In this document: piece after piece, positions 12,483 through 24,261 of the stretch | How the letters are laid out: every line of letters starts with the position of its first letter | Position numbering within the stretch: the stretch's first letter is position 1 | Assembly: GCA_021613335.1 (NCBI GenBank) | Contig: JAJTWR010000231.1 | Span: 1,073,501 to 1,137,500 of the forward strand | From: Whitmania pigra | Taxonomy: Eukaryota; Annelida; Clitellata; Hirudinida; Haemopidae | Length of the DNA: 64,000 nt | Direction: 5' to 3' | Notes under the pieces: generated by a model | What the model was told of the DNA's origin: nothing | Databases searched by the model: none | What the model saw: the letters and a program-made list of their open reading frames with translations, nothing else | Made by a program: the position numbers and the translations under genes

Positions 12483-12622
12483 TTGTTATAAATATGTTGT
12501 TATAAATATGTTGTATTTATAAATATGTTGTTGTAAATATGTTGTTATAAATATGTTGTTATAAATATGTTGTATTTACAAATATGTTGTTATAAATATG
12601 TTGTATTTATAAATATGTTGTT
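12483..12622. repeat. Minisatellite of TATAAATATGTTGT-type units
   Basis: About nine to ten imperfect copies of a 13-17 bp AT-rich unit built around AAATATGTTGT, with variant spacers (TATAA, TATTTATAA, TGTAA, TATTTACAA). Confidence 0.85.
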
Positions 12623-12960
12623 AGTTTATTTATGAGCTTGAGTCTTGTGCTCCCAGTTGAGTCGGTTAAGGAAGATGAGCAACAAGATCAAAATATTGGG
12701 GGCGGAATACTCGAAGTATGGAATTGTATGAAGTTTAAATGGTCCATCGATTTCGTCGTTTCCTAAAATTTCAACAAAATACTGCAATCTCTTCATTTCA
12801 ACAAAGAATTCCTCTTTTTCTATATCTTCGTCAACTTCACCATGCTGGTAATATTAACTATCATCAAGCAGATTTGAAGGCAGGCCTAACGAGAGGGGGT
12901 ATAGTCGGTGCGCCGAAACGGGGCCTACTCAAGTTTAGGGACCCGTGAACATTAGAGCTC
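12623..12960 (-). mobile_element. hAT remnant, family 2, copy A (inverted relative to copy B)
   Basis: The reverse complement matches the copy at 14.04-14.46 kb. Both contain CCCCCAATATT(G/T)TGATCTTG followed by a CTCAAGCTCAT or CTTAAGCTTAT stretch. In the opposite reading direction both give a HRF.RFLK..QN..ISSF peptide. The stretch around 12860-12880 (CATCAAGCAGATTTGA) also matches, in reverse, CGCTTGATGATAATTAC of copy B. Open frames are broken. Confidence 0.6.
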
Positions 12961-13879
12961 AAAAGTGAAAAGGGCTATAAAATTTTTATTCTTACTTTGA
13001 TGCTGTAATGGAAGAAAGGGAAATTTAACCTCTTCCAGAGAGGCCCACCTAATTTTTCCAAATCCAAAGTTTTTTGTGAGTGAGGAGATAATAATTTTAG
13101 AAAGCTGAGATGAAAATTAAAAAAAAATTGTTTTTGTCTCTATATTTTACTAAATTTGAACAACTTAATATAATTCTATTAGATTAGATAAAAGTTCCTA
13201 GGTTAGGAAAATTAGCTTTAGACACGACCTAAACAATATCATATTGAAATAACCCGCGAGTCTGCAAATAAGCATGTTAACTAATAAGTTTATTAGAGCA
13301 AGTATTCAGTTAACGGAACTGAATAACAGAAGTTTAGTGTTTAAGGAATGAGGTACTTAAGGATGCAAATGGATATTTGGACTTCTGAGTTGTCTCAACT
13401 CTCGCTGATCGTCAGGTGATTAGCGAGAATGCTTTCTATAGCAACAATAAAGCTACCAAATAGAAATTTAATTATATTAGCAATATAAACTTAATTCATT
13501 TCAAAAACTGCGTATACAACAATATCAACAGTAAAAAGTCATTGCAGAACAAAATTTTAAATTTATTGTTAGAATTTTACTATTTGTAGTTTTTTATTTA
13601 TTATTTTAACATTTTAAAATTTTATTTTATTATTTAAATTATCCCTTCAAAATGCCACCCCCTTCTTATTCTACTGTTATTAGCCCTCGAGAAATTCAAA
13701 CTGAACCCATCAACTAGGATTTAGGGGTGGTAAGTGGTACGACTGCACAGGCACTAGAGCCCCACCAAATAAACATATAGACAAGTCGGAAAACCTCCAA
13801 TTTTTGCTTGGTATGTGTTTCTGGGCCTACCAACATGTTTGCGCTGGGGCATCTTATTAGGTAAATCCGCGGCCATGAC
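12961..13879. other. Intergenic AT-rich region
   Basis: No gene recognised. A GGATTTAGGGGTGGT stretch near 13720 recurs near 21398 and may be a terminal sequence of another transposon family. Confidence 0.35.
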
Positions 13880-14570
13880 TCCTGCGCCCACGGGCGTACC
13901 AAGGGGGATGCTGCAGGGGTGATTCGCCATTGGCGGAGAGGGGCGGCATTTTAAAAAATAGAAAAAACGGCGACCCCCTCTCCTCAGTGTTTTGCTGTGT
14001 CCATTGAAGAGCCAGATTTCAGCAAGTTCATGATCTTGCAAACAAACACGCGTTTCTCACACCGTCAAATCCGCTTGATGATAATTACGAATGGCTTAGT
14101 TGATGAAAACATTGAGAAAAATGAGTTTTTTGCCAAAAGAAGAGATTGAAGCATTTTGTGGAAGCTTCAGGAAACGATAAAATCGATGGTCGCTTTTAGC
14201 TTTTGACCTCCATACAGATTCTGCCCCCAATATTGTGATCTTGCTGCATATCTTTCTAGCCCGGGTTATAAGTGCTGCTTGAGGAGAACGCTCTTTCTCC
14301 AAACTTAAGCTTATTAGCTTAAATAACTACCTTCGATTATCGATTTGCCAGTCAAGGCTTATAGACTTGGCAGCTCTCGCTATAAAGAGGGAACACGCCG
14401 ATGGACTGAAATTTGAAACTGTCGCCAAAAAAATGCGGAAAAATGGGGAGAGTTTGTAAATTTTTAACCGATTGTAAAAATATTTGAAAGCTATTCGAAA
14501 ACCTGAGGGTCAACGGATTATTGACGGCCATAAGGGGGCCCGGGCGGCAAGAACGGTTGGTACGCCAGAA
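13880..14570 (+). mobile_element. hAT transposase remnant, family 2, copy B
   Basis: The plus strand at 14262-14459 reads RVISAA, an in-frame TGA (14280-14282), then GERSFSKLKLISLNNYLRLS and LIDLAALAIKREHADGLKFE, ending at TAA. This is the C-terminal dimerisation signature of hAT transposases (usually SAAERSFSKLK..KNYLRS). Sequences CGGGCGTACCAAGGGGG near 13890 and GGTTGGTACGCC near 14554 look like degenerate terminal repeats. The coding part is interrupted and short, so the copy is inactive. Confidence 0.65.
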
Positions 14571-15199
14571 ACCTTAATTAAATCTGTAGATTTATGGTCA
14601 TAGAACTGTTTTGAGAATTTTCGTGGCAATAGAAAAAATAATTTTTCTATATTATTTGTGGTTGTAAAAATGTGACGTGGTTTGACAATGTTTGTAGAAG
14701 GTTTATTAGAATTTGTTGGAAACACGTTGACAATGATTAGCACGATGCTGGCTATCAAACAAATTAAGCCAAAATTCAAATAAATGAATTTTTAGTTTTA
14801 TAAATTTAAAATTATATTTTAAATTGTATAGCGCATAATTTGTGAATCATGGATTACTGTTCCGAATGACATAGTTAAAAATGATGTTTATTTACCAAAA
14901 ATTATATATAATTACACAAATAATTTATTTTGACAATGTCGTCACTGATAGATAAAAATTTTGTTTATATATTTGCGGCTATTTTGCTTTGCTTGCAGCT
15001 GCTCAGCCTTAATTTTGAATAGCAGCTTCAACTACAACAACATTATGCCAAAGATTCGAACAACTATCGTGCGCTAGTTTGCAATTTTTCTCGTTTCCTT
15101 GGACGAATATTTTCCTCTGGTCCGCCTCGACGATTTTTTATGTTTGTTTACTGATGGGATATTTAATTTGAAGTATTTTCGCGCTATTTTAGGACTAAT
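14571..15199. other. Upstream region of the PIAS gene
   Basis: AT-rich, no gene recognised. The promoter and any 5' untranslated region of the PIAS gene must lie at least partly here. Confidence 0.4.
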
Positions 15200-18100
15200 A
15201 TGACTGAGAAGACAGACTTGAGGGTAGGTATCAAATAATGTTTTAATCCGCTTCTCACTTATAATTACTACAAAGTTTACATCTGGTTACTATTTTGCGA
15301 TTGTCCTAAGTCAGAATTTGTTGTGACATGTGGGCTACACACTTGAAGTGAATGCTAATTTCTCTAGTGGAGAAAATTGTTTTCTCTACTGTCGGTGACA
15401 TCATCCGAAGTTCGTGATTCACTTTATTTAAACATTGTGAGACTAAATTGTCTGTATGTACGTTGCGTTTCTTCGGCGTTAGCGTTAGATCATCTATTCC
15501 ACACTTATCGTTGGAAACCGAGAAAATAATCATAAGTAGAGAAAATCAGATCTGGCAAGATGGCCGCCAGTTCCCAAAATTTGGGAATTCCATCAGTTAC
15601 AATTGCGTTCTTTTTGTTTTACGACATCAGCTAATAAAAACATACAAACAGATTTTGGACTGATGCGGCATTAATAAGCTTTAATTTATTCATCTGTAGG
15701 CGATTCGTAACATTTGCGTGATGCTTCAAATAATTTTAGTATATATAATATTTGATAAAATGCTTGCCTGTAATTGAAAACAGCTATTATTTTTGAAAAG
15801 GAAATCCTTTTGGATCTATTTATTATTAGAAATGATTAGACTTTACTGACATTTTTATGAGCATTCAGTTTCATGCTTTTATATTTGTTTAAAGAGATGT
15901 ACATCTTTTATTGTTTATGTCTTGCGTTTGCAAATTTTAAATGTGTGTGAACAATATAAGCATCGATAACTAAATAAATACAGGCTTACTAACTTGTGGT
16001 GTTTTGCTATCTTGCAGTTGTTATAATTATCACTGACTTGTTGATAAAATTTACATGTTTTCCTATTAATTTAATTCATTTTAAACTTATTAAGCAATGC
16101 TTCTAAAGCGACTGTTAATGTAAGCTACTAATTTGCACATGGGATGTCATCATTGCAAAAGTTCACTTGATTTCTTTGTCTTAAGATATTGTTGATTTCA
16201 GGACATGGTGATGACCTTCAGGGTATCTGAATTGCAACTGCTGCTGGGAATTGCTAACCAAAGCAGGTGCGGGAGGAAGACTGAGTTGATGGAGAGGGCC
16301 ATTCAGCTTGTTGAAAGAGGAGTTTCCAGCCACCTACAACAAAAGATTAAAGAACTTTATCAAAAATACAGTCAGAGGTTACATGTGGGATATACTTCCT
16401 ACCTGATGAACCACAAGCAAATTGGTGTGTGTACAATTTTTAATTAAAACATTTCTGATTTTTGCAAATTGCATTATTAGAACAAAGTTGACTTGCAAAG
16501 GTTATATGTAATGATTTACAGCTGCTACATTGACTTTCACATCTGCTTAAATTAGTATTTAATGTAGACCATTTCGCTCAGAAATCTCCAATCTATTGAT
16601 CTTTAACTGATGAGTAAATGTTAATAGAATTAATTTAATTAAGTTAATTGATATTAATTATAATTTGTTATCATGACTTGATCTAGATTCTGACAAAGAT
16701 TTGATTTTGCTTTTTGTTATCAACCACGGTTGCATTCAAGTAGGGAAACTCTGACTTACCAAATTTGGATTAACGATTTGACTTTTAAGACTTTGAGGAA
16801 ATGCTTTTAAAATGTTCTTTTTATTACTCATCAACATTCTCTAACTAGGTCTTGGCAATGATTTTGATTATTTCTAGAATTGTTGCAACCTCAGTTTGTG
16901 GGTGTATGTATACTCTTATGGCTTGATATGGCTCAGTCAAAAAGTTTTTACTTGTAGTAAATTGTTGCATACAATGTTTAAAAATGTATGTGTCTATGGA
17001 TACAATGCAACACATTTATGAGATAATCAAGTTCATGATTTGTTGTAATTTCCAGCTACAACAAATGGAGTTCATTCCAATACAAAAGAACAAACGTTGA
17101 ATGGGACATCTGCAAATTCCTCCCCACATCCTCCAGCCAACAATAACCTACTCAGCCACCCAGATGTAAGACTCAAGCAGCTACCATTTTACGACAACCT
17201 TTGTGAAATTATGAAGCCCATAGGCTTGGGTTAGTGATAATTATTTTTATTAATGTGATCATTAGCATGACTTTCCCATTTTCCATACTAGTTCCCAGGC
17301 TAAGTTCAAGGCAACAAGAATGTCGATTCAATTTCTGTCTCACTGATCAACAGGTCAAAGAGATCACAAATTCAAGGTTTTACATACATCATTTCCATCT
17401 AGAAGAGTCCTTACCTTCTTCTTTTCTTAAGGGAAAATGTGGCTGGAGGAGGACAAATAGAATTTCTTACTCAGCTGCAGCTACGGTTCTGCCTTGTGGA
17501 TACATCGTGCAGGCAGTCAGATTGCTTTCCATTGGGAATTTGCGTTAAGGTCAACGGAGTCTTGGCATCTCTTCCTGTAAGCTCATATTTTTCACGGGTA
17601 GTTACTTACCAAAGCGTCAAAGAAAGTTTTAGAATATATATTGTACTTCAAGAATCTCATTCCAACCAACAAACCTGGAGCCGAACCTAAGCGACCAAAC
17701 AGACCTGTTGATATTACAAAGCTTTGTCGACTATCTTCCTCCATCAACAATATTCTTTCTATAACATGGAATTTAGAAGAAAACAAGGTGAATTTCTATT
17801 TCAACATGATTTCGTGAAATAATTTCAACAAACAATTTTGTTCCAGAGTCATTGTGTTTGCATAAATCTGGTAAGGAAACTTAATTCACACATTCTTTTA
17901 CAAAGACTCAAAAGAAACGGGATCTGCAAACCCGAGACAACCAAAACATTAAGTCAGTTGACATCCGATGATTGACAACTTTTGCTTGTGTCACAAGGGT
18001 TTCTATTTTTTTAATTAAATTATCTACATTCAACAGTTAAAGAGAAATTGTCTCTAGACAAAGATAATGAAATTGCTACTACAAGTCTAAGGGTTTCTCT

Positions 18101-19271
18101 TCTTTGTCCTGTTAGTTTTAGTTTCATATTGTTTAATTCTTTAATTCTTAAAGAAAGTTTTTTTTCAGTTGGGTAAGATGAGAATGTCACTGCCTTGTAG
18201 AGCCACTTCGTGCAGCCACTTGCAGTGCTTCGACGCCTTGACATTTCTACAGATGAATGAGAAAAAGCCTACTTGGACATGTCCTGTTTGTGATAGGCCG
18301 GCAGAGTTCAGCAAGCTCATAATCGATGGGTCTAATCATATTTTTGTTGGTTGTATGTTGCATTAATTTTGATTTAATCTTGTTCAAATTAATCATTGCA
18401 GGCTATTTGTTGAGGTATTAAGAGAGGCTTCAGATTCAATGGAGGTTGAATTGATGAAAGATGGGAGTTGGAGCATCACCAGGAACGAAGAGGCCGAGGA
18501 GACCAGGGCTCCAACCCCTGATCCTACTGTTTCGGTCGACTTGCCAAATGTAGCAGGTTCATTGCTTTTAATTCAAAATTTACGTTAAATTGTAGATAAT
18601 ATTTTAATTCAGCAATCGATGTCCTGATAATTTGTTAGTTGATTAAATTTTAAATATATTTTCTGCCCCTAGAGGAAGACGTTATCGATCTCACGGAGAC
18701 TGACGACGAAGCTGACATAAGACCTCATAGGACAAATCAATCAAACAGAAATGAAAGCATTCAGTCACAAGTCACTGAATCAGTGGCGGATAACTCTCGT
18801 AGCAGAACGTCGTCACCTCAGCTGGTCAGCAACAGCAGTAACAGTCCCACTGTGTATGACCTCTCGCCAGTTCACATTCCTCTCGTCAATACTCCTCCTA
18901 CCCCGATGTCCCATAGCCCTATTCTCCAGCCACCAGTGGCCCATCAAAACAGGGTGACCAGTCAGCCATTCAAGCCATCTAAGTTTTCTTCAACGTCATC
19001 CAATATGAGTCCTTTCAATCTCATTACCTCCTATTCTTCATCCACGGCGCCGATCTTTCCTCCACTTGGCTTTGAAAATATGCTTCCAAATGAAGCCATG
19101 ATGGAGTTTTTATCGATGATGACACCTTCTTTAGGCGATTTTCAGACAAGTCGAGCCAATTACGACTATATGTATCCCACTAGTTCTTCAGTCAGGTCAT
19201 CGGTATCTGAGGGCATGCTGACATACGACAAGGAAACTGGAAGTACCTCACCCTCTAGTGGAAGATCTTAA
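15200..19271 (+). CDS. PIAS: PIAS-type SUMO E3 ligase, eleven exons, complete
   Basis: Exons: 15200-15223, 16202-16424, 17056-17229, 17292-17376, 17432-17576, 17653-17787, 17847-17952, 18037-18110, 18169-18329, 18402-18556, 18673-19271; all phases agree, giving 626 aa, near the usual PIAS length. Domain order: SAP at residues 9-70 ([15 protein letters not shown]), which binds AT-rich DNA; PINIT domain from [19 protein letters not shown] to about residue 290; SP-RING at about 323-380 with [13 protein letters not shown] and TWTCPVC, which recruits the SUMO-charged UBC9; a SUMO-interaction motif [13 protein letters not shown] near residue 430; then a Ser/Pro-rich tail. It should act in the nucleus, transferring SUMO to transcription and chromatin factors. 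The eight-codon first exon (MTEKTDLR) aligns with the short N-terminus of vertebrate PIAS1. Its 3' end converges on CCDC86. Nothing is broken. Confidence 0.93.
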
Positions 19272-19980
19272 AGCATTTTTGATGAATAAGAACTTCTCAT
19301 TCTAGTGGATGCATGGATTGTAAGTAGCGTGACAGCGTATGATGCACATGACCATCCGAACAATAGCAAATCTGAATGGTGTTATATGTCGACATTTGAT
19401 TCAATATCTCGTGTTTTGTTGTCAATTATGATGAAAACAACCACTTCCTTGGGTCTTGTGAGGAATATTCAACAAGCAGCAAAATGTTATGGGTTATTTG
19501 CGTGGCTGAATTAATTTTGAAATATGAGGTGAATAGCACAAAATATGAAAAAATAAGCTAGCCAATTTTGCGTTGGGTGCTTCTAAACATTGGGGAGATC
19601 TCAAATCAGAAACTATTGCTCAGTAGTATCCTATCGACATACCAACCAAAAAATACGAATTTGGGAATGTTATGTGCTGGCTCGCCATCATGTTGTGTTG
19701 GTGGGATCTGGGAAAGCATGCTGCTAGAAATTCTCTAATTGACTTGACGCCTTTCTGATTCTCATCGAAATTGATTAAATTTGGTCTATGTCGTTATGTA
19801 GAACCTTTAAATGCTGTTGGCACTCCAACACGAAGCCTTTGATCCCATTTAGATTAGGCTGAGTATGTATTAAAATTAACTAATATTAAAACCAAGTTGA
19901 GGAAACTGATGTGTAACAACGTAGTGAGAAGAACTTTTATTTACAAGTTTAGCAGTTTTGGAGCACTACAACATAACAAA
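19272..19980. other. Convergent 3' ends of PIAS and CCDC86
   Basis: No coding sequence seen. The stretch probably holds the PIAS 3' UTR. TTTATT near 19937-19942 is a minus-strand AATAAA about 40 bp past the CCDC86 stop. Confidence 0.45.
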
Positions 19981-20923
19981 TCAACGTTTTTCGATGTTTC
20001 TCAGATGCTTCTTCTTCATCGTTTTCAGCTTTTTCAGATTTGTGATCTGTTAAATGGAGCATCAGTTAGCTGTAGAGCCCTGACATAAAACCATATAGGT
20101 TTACAAAGTTCACAAACCTTTTGGACAACCTCTGACTTTCTTTCATTCAGAAGTTTCCTCTCCTTGTTCAACTTCTGTCTCCTCTTTAGATCCTATAAAG
20201 TTTAGAAATTTGACATATCTTGTTCAAAATCCAAATTGGGAAAGGTGATTGTACAGAGAAATCTTGCGTGAAAGCGTGCAGTTTAGCTGAATGGTTGAGG
20301 CCCTGCGTGTGGCAGTAGCGGCAAAAGTTTAGTTGAACCATGTTCAAAAACCAGCCTGCACTGATGCAATGGCCTTTTGGGAGGAATGCTATATAAATGG
20401 CTACAATGATATTACTATTCATGTGGTGCTGTATAAATTATTTACAAGTTGTAATAGCTAAGATATAAATGGCTTCAGGAAAATTAGTGCCCGTCCTTCA
20501 AGCTATCAGGAAAAAGGAGTTAAAAGGTCCCATCAAATCAGCTCGCACAATGGAAAAATCTAATGTTTTTACTTCAATCTTTCGCCTTTTGTCTTCAAGT
20601 AATTCGTTTTCCAGTTGCTTCACAGACTGCTTGATTAACCTTTGCTCCACTTTCTTCTTCCAATTTGTTCTTAATGTTTTTGGCTTGGCAATTTTTGACA
20701 AGCTTAAAATTTAATATAAATTAAAATTAAAGTCTGTGATGTACTAATTATTAATATTTTTCTACCTTGAGGGTCTAGGATCTTTCCATACCCTTCCCGA
20801 CTTTGGCCTTCCCCTTGGAACGCTGCTGGTGTTACCATCCATCGTTATATGTTCATCAGCTTCCAGCTCGCTTGCCAATCCTTCATCCTCAACAATTCCA
20901 ACCATATCATCTTTGTTTGACAT
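19981..20923 (-). CDS. CCDC86: CCDC86 homologue (Cgr1-type nucleolar protein)
   Basis: Exons on the minus strand: 20923-20766, 20702-20573, 20192-20118, 20046-19981, total 429 bp and 142 aa. The N-terminal part holds GRPKSGRVWKDPRPS, then KPKTLRTNWKKKVEQRL, followed by a long charged helix rich in Lys/Arg/Glu (KRRQKLNKERKLLNERK) and the family C-terminus LKKLKTMKKKHLRNIEKR. This order matches CCDC86/Cgr1, a small coiled-coil, nucleolar protein; the yeast relative acts in 60S rRNA processing. The start is the ATG at 20923, the first in frame. Vertebrate CCDC86 has a longer, poorly conserved N-terminus, so the short protein here corresponds to the conserved core. A SINE sits in intron 2. Confidence 0.85.
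20268..20456 (+). mobile_element. tRNA-derived SINE, copy 4, antisense in CCDC86 intron 2
   Basis: One of the clearest copies. The head is TTTAGCTGAATGGTTGAGG. The B-box-like GTTCAAAAACCAGCCTGCAC follows, then TTTTGGGAGGAATGCTATATAAATGG, and the body ends with GTGCTGTATAAATTATTTAC. It aligns block by block with copy 1 at 537-712. Confidence 0.75.
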
Positions 20924-23900
20924 TTTTCGACAGTTTGCTACAATCAAAATTAAGAATTATTTTAAGATTCACTTATTTGTATCCCAAGTTTCTTAGGTCA
21001 TTCAGAGATCTTCAAACAAATTAATAGAAACTGCGCAAATATTAAAAAATCGTCTCCAAATTAATTTGCTTAAAATTATTTATTAAATATATTCCCAATG
21101 CGCATGAAACACGAGCCACTTCGAACCTCCTCCGCTCAGAAAATAAACAATGACTAAATACTCGAAATAAATAATCCGTATATTTTTCATGAGTTCAATT
21201 TTAACAATAAATTATAACTTTATTAAAAACAAAAAATAATGTAAAACTAAAATTTTTACCTAATATATTAATATAAAAAACGACATATCAACAAATATCT
21301 GTTCATTGTTTCTACAATCAAGCACATACTCTGTTCACCCATTGTCACATAAATTTTCTTTTTTCATTCCAATTTCTTATTATATTGGTTTTCCGGATTT
21401 AGGGGTGGTCGGAGTGTGCCCCAACCAACCAGCCAGAGACTTTTGTTTTTTTTTAGTTCTTAATTAAACTTTTAATTATTTCGCATGTTAATTTTTATTT
21501 GGTTGCGATTGATGTACAGTAAAATAACAGAATCAAAATCATATTAAATTTAATAAGAAATCCCAGTATTATACTTGATAATATTATATGAAATAATAGA
21601 AATGTCATTCTGTGATTAGAACCAAATATTAATTTTATTTATTGCTTTGCTTACCTGTCATACGGAACTACGAAACACGGAACTGTAATAGGAACTTTGG
21701 GTTGTGGCATCATTTAGTTTGGCAAAAAAAAGATTATCCGTAACGAGGCCAATCATAGTCAGTGAAACAGGCTTCGATAACTTCAAACCAATTTAAGCAA
21801 ACATTAGACTTTAAATTTCCGAATGAAATGAATTTGCGAATAACGCAGTTCGCATTAACATTAATTTAATTTAAGTTATTTAAGTTACTATCCCAGCTTA
21901 TTTAACAGTTCAGTGCCAGTCGAAGAGTTGTTCTCTATAACAGGACTATTATTGAATGGGAAAAGGCCATAATTAATGCCTAAACTGCATATTCTTTGTT
22001 TACGATAATTAAGCAAAATATACTTAAATTGGTTCACTGGATTGCAAATAGCCTTGACTTATGTGTCTTTTAAGTTTATTGATGAATATTTGATTATGTG
22101 GTATGTTTTAGTATATTTATTTATTTATATTTTATTTAATGTATATTCTTCATTTGTTCATGTCGATCGTTATTTTTTATTGTAGTTTTGTTCCATCATC
22201 ATTAATTTTACGAACAAATTACCATAACTTGAAAATGGTTGTTTGGAAAGAGGCCGCTACCCATGATCCCCCTGGACACGCTTTTGCTTTCAGTGTTTGC
22301 CACTTTAATGAATTTGCTCGACCATGAGTTTTATTTAACTGATGGACGTATTTCGTGTTGGCAATACTCGGAATGTCGGCTCTCAAGGAGTAACTCATTA
22401 ATTAATCCCGTGGCACCCAGTACGAGGTGTCACGATATAAAGTTATCATTGTTTATTACTATACAAATAATGATTGGTGTTGAAAATATTAATCAAAATA
22501 AAAATATGCAAGGACATCTCCAAAACTCCCATAAGATGTCGCACTGTTAATTGTTGTAGTTATCAACGTAAGTTAATACTTTATTAAAATTTTATAGTTA
22601 TCAAATTTTTATTTATTTCTTCAAGCATGTAATTTATTTTGTATTGATGATTCAAATAAGTTTTACAATCCACTAACTAAACTTAAAAAATTGATTAAAT
22701 CATTTACACAATTTAAAATTATTTATAAATACTAGGTCAATAAAAACAACAAAGCTGTCATTTCTAGCATTAATGAAAAATTTATTAATATAAATTCTTT
22801 GTTTATTAACGGTTAACATTGCGGAAGGTCGCATCAGATCGCTAGTGTTCAGCCAGCTTCGAAGATGGGCCTGTTCGGTAGTATTGGGAAAAGGCAGATG
22901 GAACTTGTAAAGATATGGTGAGTTTGCCTCAATTTTGAAATCTCGGTTGCTTCCTTGCTAATGTCGACTGTCTTCGCCTTATTCCAAGGTCTCCCACAGG
23001 GGCTCTTTATTATGGATCCGCTGTTGGGCTCGCCCTTTATTTTCTTGAATGGAAGGCGGTGTTGCAGTATGTTCCTATTTGGGGAAGCAAGTACAACAGA
23101 CAACCTCCAAGATAAAAAACGATGGACTCGCAATCTGATTTTCATTTTCGGATAATAAATGATTTAAGACCACCATGACCCCGTAAGCTTTGTTGTTATA
23201 TTGGTCTGAAATATTTCAGGCCATTTTATAACCATCGTGCTGACAATGGTGGGGTGCCCTATACCAATTCCAAAACAGCCTCAAAATGCAAAAAAATCTC
23301 CAGCTGACGTCTCATGAGTAGACTTGCTTGTATACTGTCGGATGTAAAGATGAGTAGACTATCATGCTTCTGGATCAGGAGATGATAGTCGAAAGTAGTC
23401 AAGTAATACCTCACATAAATGGCATCACAGATGATTTCCAATTCATTATGCAATTGATGTTGTAATGCATATGATTGTGCCAAGGTTCTCATTGTTTATT
23501 CTGGGTTGGGGTATCTCGTTCAATTTGGCCAGGGACCAGAGCAAGTTAGAAGGAATTAAGGTGCACAAATTGACCTGGAACACATTCTCAATTTTTATTA
23601 ATTTCCATCAACATTGAGCAACCAAAAGGCTTGACTGGATTCAGACAAACTCTGCTAAACAAAAGTTATGCTCATGGAGATTTGCAAAGGAGCACATAAA
23701 GGACCAGCATTTAAAAATAAAAGCCAGGTATAAAGACATGGTACCTATCCTCATTGAGAGTCATGTTTTGATTGCACACATTGAAAAGACAATTTAAAAT
23801 GGAGCATAAAGTTATGAACACTGATAAATGATGTCTTCAACTTCTGTCAGGCACTCTATCTGAAGAATCGTGTCAGTTGCTGCAGAGCCCTGGAGACCTG

Positions 23901-23999
23901 TTTCAGCTCATCAGCACTGAAAAATTGTGACGTAAAAGACCAAATAAGCTAGAAATATTGAATTCCATGTCATGAGTATCATTGATATGATGAAGCATC
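20924..23999. other. Long intergenic region without a recognised gene
   Basis: About 3.1 kb upstream of CCDC86. Open frames are short and resemble nothing familiar. The largest, 23145-22849 on the minus strand, has a basic stretch (RPFKKIKGEPN-like) and could be transposon-derived, but I cannot assign it. A GGATTTAGGGGTGGT motif near 21398 recurs at 13720. Confidence 0.4.
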
Positions 24000-24140
24000 A
24001 GGACTGGCATGCAGGGTGGCTGGATGGGTTGTGTTCCCTCACGCAGCAATAATGGTAATAGTTGATATGTATCGTGTTCACAACCCAGCTTGCACTGCCG
24101 TTGGGCACTATGTAAATGGTAGATCAATTAAAAGTGCCTT
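24000..24140 (+). mobile_element. tRNA-derived SINE, copy 5, just downstream of TNPO3
   Basis: The head is GGCATGCAGGGTGGCTGGAT; the B-box-like TGTTCACAACCCAGCTTGC follows, then ACTGCCGTTGGGCACTATG and TAAATGG. It lies within 270 bp of the TNPO3 stop codon and may be inside its 3' UTR, antisense. Confidence 0.6.
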
Positions 24141-24261
24141 CTCACCCAGATACAAAAGGCACTTAAAAAATTGGATATATACAAAAATAGCCATCCTAAG
24201 TAATCAACCAGCTGATATGATTTATGAATCTACTATCTCAAAACAAGGTTAAATTTACATA

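Noticed and set aside
22849..23145. Minus-strand 98-codon frame as a gene
   Set aside because: No recognised domain, no splice partners; listed only as part of the unassigned region.
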